From: Pseudoscleropodium purum
Lineage: Eukaryota; Streptophyta; Bryopsida; Hypnales; Brachytheciaceae
Direction of reading: 5' to 3'
Assembly: GCA_963969395.1 (NCBI GenBank)
Contig: OZ017804.1
Location: 13,950,001 to 14,014,000 of the forward strand
Length of the DNA: 64,000 bases
The position numbers and the translations under genes were made by a program. Numbering within the stretch: the stretch's first letter is position 1; each line of letters opens with the position of its first letter. The notes under the pieces are model-generated. The model saw only the letters and a list, made by a program, of their open reading frames with translations. It ran no database searches and was not told the origin of the DNA. Positions 58,401-64,000 of the stretch are shown here, one piece after another.

Positions 58401-59237
58401 GTTTGACACCTTCCTTGATTTTAATGCTCGGTAGTTGATAATCCTGGTTTGTCATCAATTGCAGTACACACAAAAGAATTTGGAGTTTGCTTTGACGCTG
58501 GAGCCCAAGAACGACGCTCTACTGAAGAAGATGGAATGGGTGGTGCAGCAACGAAACCAAAAATTACCTACTGTGCCTTCAACTATTGGAGACGAGCTTG
58601 AATTCAACCCTTTCATGCGAGTTGAGAAGAAGTCTCTTCAGGTTTCTGCTCTGGATCAACTACTTGATAGCTTAACGTGTGTGGTTTGAAAACACCTTAT
58701 TGTTCTTTATACAACAGAACACCGGTACCCAGTGAAATAGCTTTTGTTTATTAGGTTTTATGATCACGATTAAATAAAATCATAAATCGCCATAAATCCT
58801 GAAGGACCAAGGATTTATGGCTAACAACCAATTTGGGTGTTCACAATGTGAGAAAAAGAATTCAGATGGGCCCAAGTTTTTTACCACTAGACTCAATGAA
58901 GAACGTTATAATTATGCGTTGTTCAAATATTACGTAGAATCGGACAAAAGATATGAACACTGAACACTGCTAAAACACTGGCGCTTCTTGGTCCTCTACG
59001 GTTAATATTGACTTCGAAGCTCATCATACATTCTGACTCATAGGAGAGATCTTTGTCATCTGCATTAACGAAGTTCCAGTAGTATGTGGAGTGTTGACTT
59101 GCAGTACCTGAGATTGATTGCAACATTTTTGTTCTTGTGCAACACAGCTTGCCACTGGTCGAGAATCGCCTGTGGAAGTTATGGCTGAAGTAAGGCGCAT
59201 GAAAGACAACTACAAGGGGAAGATCTCCCTTATATGA
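55467..59237 (+). CDS. GLX2: Cytosolic-type hydroxyacylglutathione hydrolase (glyoxalase II), 7 exons, 264 aa
   Basis: Glyoxalase II hydrolyses S-D-lactoylglutathione to D-lactate and glutathione, the second step of methylglyoxal detoxification. Exons: 55467-55513, 55815-55937, 56511-56672, 57273-57354, 57663-57776, 58465-58641, 59148-59237; phases all join. The protein begins [16 protein letters not shown] with no targeting peptide, so cytosolic. Metal ligands are in place: TTHHHWDHAGG (exon 2/3 junction), CHTKGH (exon 4), FTGDTL (exon 4), and YCGHEYT (exons 5/6). The C-terminal helical substrate domain includes [12 protein letters not shown] and [12 protein letters not shown], ending [16 protein letters not shown]. 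Length fits the family (~258 aa in Arabidopsis cytosolic forms). If intron 6 were retained, translation would end [19 protein letters not shown] copies sit in introns 2 and 5. Confidence 0.94.
56088..56467. mobile_element. Intronic MITE-like element, AAGGTAGAGG family copy 2
   Basis: In glyoxalase II intron 2. It starts ATAAGGTAGACATACTA and contains TCACTTTAAGCATTTTAACC followed by AATATG, then CCCCAATTCCATTCAAAGATC, GCCCAACTTGCTAAATGAA, and ends TTGTATCCTTTACCTTCTG. The order is the same as copy 1 in the xylanase intron. Confidence 0.75.
57962..58308. mobile_element. Intronic MITE-like element, AAGGTAGAGG family copy 3
   Basis: In glyoxalase II intron 5. It starts TTTAAGGTGGAGGATC and contains CTCACTTTAAGCATGTTA, TCCATTCAAAGA, ACATTTAACCAAATCTTACA and GTTGCTGTTGGTAACAGAGA, ending TAGTATCCCCTACCT. 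Second copy of this family inside the same gene. Confidence 0.75.
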
Positions 59238-62200
59238 GAAGTTCTATTATCAACAACAATGGAAATAAAAACGGTGTGCTTCTCTTTCTCTTGTCTTTGA
59301 CATATCGAGAGTGGGGAATGAATATTAGAATCTGAGATGTTTGATATGATACTGAGCAATTTTCAGTAGGAAGCTGCTCTACTCAAGGTGATCTCTCCCC
59401 AATGGTGAGAATGGACTCATTCGTATAATAAAAGCATTTTCGTTGTTTCATTTTTTTTGCATGATTCTTAGGGTCCCTTTTCATTGATTGGTGTTAGCAA
59501 TTGCAAGGGAATTCCAATGCATCTGCTTATGCTTACTTAGATATTGTATGCAAAAGGTATAAGGGTTATGAAGTTTTCTTGTTCAATGTGAGACTAACCT
59601 AGAACTAAAGTAATGCTTAAAACTAATGTAAGCTATAGTTGTCATCGTTTCTTTCTTCTTTCTTTCACCATTTTTATTTCCATTGCTGATAATAGATCTT
59701 TTCACATACAAAAGTGGGTGTCCATTGTCCAAATGACCTAAAGCCAACATCAAACCTCAATGTCATGTTTCTCATTTTTTTCTTCACAAAATTTGTGGCC
59801 ATTGTTGAGCCCTTACGTGTTTTTGTTTTTAATGATACATTGAAATGCTAGATTGAGGGTTTGGTAGTGAGGTCTAATGATCTAGATAGAATTTCACAAA
59901 TATTCACAATAGTGATAGTCATATATCATTTGTGCTTCATATTTTATCTTATATTTGAATGGTTGTTATTGGTAGTCTACATGTGTGGTCAATTATGTAG
60001 ATTCCATATTGGGTTCTTTGAATGTGTTCAATTGATGTGTGAAACCCACTTATTCATAAACAAGTGAAACTATTTTTTATTTCTTCACCATCTTTGATTT
60101 TATTATTGAAGATAGAATTTCATATATACTTACAATAGTGAATGTCACATATAAATTGAGTTTGATTGTTGAATTTAAATTTGAATAGATGTTATTAGTA
60201 GCCTACTTATAAGGTTAGTTCAATTATTCTACTTTGGATTCAATGAACTTGTGTTCATCCAATGTGAAAAGACCTCTCATACATGAATACTTAAATCTAT
60301 TGGCAATAATTTCAATGAAAATAAATAATTACAATATTATTTAGTTATGAATGAGTTTCTTGCCATCAAAATCTATGTAGCCTTATTACTATAACCACCT
60401 TGATTGTCTCTTTATGCTTTGAGTTAAAAGTAATTATTTTTCTTCTGTAAGCTTTTTAACAATGTAAGTGCAATTGAATATATCTTGGATCAATATCTTG
60501 TATTTAGAGCTAGTTCTACAATAATTGAACTTGCTTCATTAACCAAACCAACCTTATACAATGGCTCTATAAAAAGAGGGGGAAGCCCCTATCTTGCTTC
60601 CTAGAGCAACTTTGATGCCTTGATGGAAAGATGCCTTTCTATTTTGAGTCTATCTTTTTCCCTTGTAATATTTCCTATTTTGGGATCTAAATTTCTTCTC
60701 TTTCATCCACAAGAATACTAAAATCTTTAGAATAATTTTTTATTGTGACCAATTTGATGAAGATGAAATAAATAATATACATAAACAAATACATATAAAC
60801 AAAATTGTGTAAAATTCAAAAAATGATTCAAATATTAAAGGATTAATCCCCAAGAGCATCTCCACCTTAATGGCCAACTTAGCTTCTTATCTTGGCAAGT
60901 TGCAAGGTGGTATGGAGGAATAGAGGGCATGATCAAGGCAATATGCCCTACCCTAGTTGGCACCTTGATTTTCTACTTTGTAGCAAGTTGTTTAATAAAC
61001 CTTGGTAGAATGCTACCTAGAAGCATATGAAACTATAAGTGGTCACAATGGATGCCATCTTGTACTACTTGTCCAATAACAGGGAGATAAATGATGGCGT
61101 GCCCATTGGCTTCATATTACCATAGTAGATGGGGAAGCAAGCCTTTCTTCCCCACACTTTGCAAAGATAGTCACTGTCGGGAGTTGGGCCAACAAGTGTA
61201 CTAGACATACTCTAAAGGATCAATTCCATTGTGAAATGGTCAAATAATTTGTCTTAGCTACATTTAACTTTTATATTGTATTCAAATATCAATCATATAT
61301 TTTTATTAGGTAACAATATAGATTGTCTATTGCTAAAAAAAATTCAATTAGTTTTATAAAAAATTAATATTAAGTTATTATTTTGTAGTAAAAAGTATTA
61401 AAAAAAAATAGCATTATTGGGTGCTCCTACTTTAGTGAAGAGAGCATCAAGGCTTTAAGATTCTTAATCCTAAAAAGACATGATCTATAATTGTTTTTCA
61501 AACTTCAAACCTCATTTACTACATATGCTCTTTTTTTACAATTCTATATGGCATGAAATTTGTTATATTTAGTTTTTAGAGATGTAATCGCATTTTGTAA
61601 TAAGTCACAAAAATTTCAAATTTTATTGTGAAAAATTCGAATTTTTGTAATTTTTTGAATAAAAAGTGAAAACAATTCATATCAAATTTGAAATGCACTT
61701 TAAAAATGTGAATTTTTCACCATGGTGTATATTATAGTACATAATAAGACAATGTAAATAATATTATGATGTCATTCTAAATTAAAAGATCAATAGACGA
61801 TGGTTGTAGGTCCACATTTAAATTGCAATAGAATATTGAATTTTCCAAATTTTGGTAGAAACTAAACTTGATAAGCTTCTATTCCTTAGTTGGATTCAAA
61901 TTCAAAAATGATCATTTATGTAACTAAAATTTGGATCAAGAAGGAGGGTAGAAGGGTCCAAAATACACTGGAAGTTTTGCCTAGACTAAGCATCTTCTTC
62001 AATAGAAAAACCAACTATAACACTACACATAATACAATGAGTGAATTTCCAATAAGGTGGGGATATCCTAAATTGTACCTTGCCTAAAACCACCATCATC
62101 ACTCTATATACATTTCCAAAACCAATATGTATATATGTTGAAGAAACAATTTTAGAATACCTTCCAAATTTTTTTTGGTTTCTCTAGAACTTTTGCATAC

Positions 62201-63289
62201 AATATCTCTATATCACACGCAATCTTTGGTGTATTGGAACCTCTTTTTACTTGTCAATAAGATAATACAAAAATGTGACTAGTCTAATAATAGTAATAAT
62301 AACTTGGCTTAGTAACCAAAAAGAGGTGGTTTGGGATGTACAGATAGAACCTCTCTTACTGCATAATTTATAGTAAGAGAGTTTGTGAAGAATAAGTGGA
62401 CTTGTGCATACACTCAAGATGGAGAGACATGTGTTTTTATAACTTTTGTGGGAAAGAAATGTGTTCCTATGAACTTTTTAACTACATAAACCTCTCTTAG
62501 TGCATAGTCCCAATACCATAAATTAAGAGAAGTTCTACATGTAACCTTAGCATCTAATGCATTATGACTTCAAGGAATTCTCTCCAAGAATAAAACAAAT
62601 GATAAACTACATCTTTCCATCCTATAAGCACTTAGAAAGTCATCAATTAGCCATTTTTTTCTACTAGATTTTTAGAGCCAACCCTTCAACGATGAAGGGA
62701 TGACCTTGGAAATCATCCCTTTTCATTATTGTGTGAACCATTGGCTTGAAATATTGCACAAGTACTCATTGGAAGTCAAGCTGTTGTAGAAGACCTTCCC
62801 TTTTCCCACGAAATTTGGAGGACAAATAGTTGCACTCTTATCCTATATAACAACATTCTTTATCATTCATTAAGTAGAAAATGGCTGCCACGTCGTCGTT
62901 TCTGGGTTAAACATGAAATTTATGCTATCTTTTATTTTTATTTTTAAATACATGGACAATTTCCATTGACTTTACGCTACCTTTGCATATCAGAGAGTTA
63001 GCACATGAGACAAGAGAATTCTGTGCTCAATACCTGAGAGTGGCTATAGCGGAGAATTTGAACCAAGTGTCAGCAGAACTAAGCTTAAGTAACACAGTCA
63101 AAATGAACGTCAGTGTCCAAAGTTGGCCTTGACAGCAATAATTGACATGCTCTGCTATGGTATCCCACTAATTAACTCTGCACAAAACACCCTTGGCAGA
63201 TTCTAATTGTGTACAATGTTGAGCTTGTCGGGTAAGATGCTAAGCTTAGCCCACAGGCATTGGTCACGCACTGACAGCCATGCATGTTC
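59238..63289. other. Long AT-rich gene-free stretch
   Basis: No family-bearing frame was found on either strand. A small perfect hairpin CTCTCTTACT-n11-AGTAAGAGAG occurs at 62351-62381, and a related CCTCTCTTAGTGCATA word at about 62502. Confidence 0.5.
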
Positions 63290-63609
63290 CTAACAGCGAA
63301 TTGTCAGGAGTTTGAGTTCCTTTGGGGATGCCATCTGCAGGGAGAAAGGAGAAGGATGAGTTCCAACAACTGTTAAAGAATGTACTGCAGAATCATTCCC
63401 TAGCAACACGATACTAAGGTAGGGCTATCGTTTAATTTTGCATATTATCATATGTTTCAAATGCAGATTATATTCTTGGACTTCACCAAACTTGATTTGC
63501 GGTGTTTTATATGTGAATAAAAGAATGATAGAACTCACCGGCATGGTTATTAGACAAGATTGCTCGGTTTCAGGTGATACTGCCTTCACCACAAAGACAT
63601 AAACCCTGG
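63290..63609 (-). other. Candidate terminal exons of an unrecognised minus-strand gene
   Basis: An acceptor (CTGTGACAG) at 63610 opens a possible exon 63609-63539 ending at a good donor (CCG|GTGAGT). A second acceptor (CCCTGCAG) at 63335 could join in phase to 63334-63290, giving ARVYVFVVKAVSPETEQSCL, ITMP, then MASPKELKLLTIRC and a stop. I recognise no family and found no upstream exon before the window end, so this may be chance. Confidence 0.2.
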
Positions 63610-64000
63610 CTGTCACAGAGGAATTTAATCCGTCACCCAGAAGCCCAGTGATTCAAACTGGAGGCACTGCGTCAACCTGTTTTGTTTCCACAATTTCCAA
63701 ACATCCACAAAATGACACTGAAACATGGGAGACGAAAGTATTCTTCTCTCTTCTTTATCCACGCATAGAAAAATGGAGAAATTCAATGTCGCCAACTTTA
63801 CTAGGAACAATTGATGGTCATTGTTCCAGCAAGATAATCACAACTCTCAAAAATTGGAACAGGCTTCCTGCACTGGATTCATGTATACTATCTCATATAC
63901 AACATAGTCATCACACCTTGTGAAGCCAACATTAACCTAAGGAACTACCAAGAAACACATCAATACATCTCTCTACCTATGGACCTGATACATTAGGTGT

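Noticed and set aside
60840..61450. GAGCATCTCCACC start of a possible Harbinger-type MITE
   Set aside because: The word is common at MITE ends, but no inverted partner was found downstream.
1..64000. CRISPR arrays, rRNA, tRNA genes, bacterial operons, retroviral genes
   Set aside because: No regular direct-repeat/spacer array, no recognisable tRNA or rRNA core and no reverse transcriptase motif were seen on either strand by eye; a dedicated tRNA scan would be needed to exclude tRNAs fully.

Overview
This window looks like nuclear DNA of a land plant. Every protein gene I recognise is of plant type: a proteasome RPN2 subunit, an XYN1-type CBM22/GH10 xylanase, a plastid-type two-RRM protein, sterol 14-demethylase CYP51, an ARID-HMG protein and a cytosolic glyoxalase II. 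Most genes carry many GT-AG introns, spacing is wide and AT-rich, and small inverted-repeat elements are common inside introns. I cannot fix the lineage. Six exons in CYP51 made me think of a non-flowering plant, but that rests on memory of gene structures.

Layout. 1-2520 is AT-rich with no gene. 2713-5757 (+) is an uninterrupted RPN2 ORF. 5758-10532 is AT-rich and holds a 42-bp-arm hairpin, one copy of a dispersed ~580 bp repeat and a complex fold-back block. 12123-21503 (+) is a 12-exon xylanase with four CBM22 modules. 22653-24964 (-) is a 2-oxoglutarate dioxygenase gene with one in-frame stop. 25920-26395 holds two decayed copies of the 3' end of the next gene, a two-RRM protein at 26508-27641 (-). 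28658-41640 is a transposon-rich gene desert with a decayed pogo/CENP-B-like transposase, a decayed hAT-like transposase, two CACTA-type MITEs with 3-bp target duplications, and the second copy of the ~580 bp repeat. 42340-45737 (+) is CYP51. 49430-53906 (-) is an ARID-HMG box gene, divergent from 55467-59237 (+), a glyoxalase II gene. 59238-64000 has no confident gene.

The genes do not form a pathway; they are unrelated housekeeping or metabolic functions (protein turnover, wall xylan, plastid RNA, sterols, chromatin, methylglyoxal detoxification). What links them is the repeat landscape: several MITE-like families recur in introns of the xylanase, glyoxalase II, CYP51 and ARID-HMG genes. 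I found no clearly new biological system. The best leads are the intronic MITE families, the B-A-B'-A' fold-back block next to the xylanase leader, the tandem exon-pair origin of the four CBM22 modules, and partial tandem duplications at CYP51 and the RRM gene. All exon joins were made by eye from reading frame, GT/AG sites and family conservation; no alignment was run.
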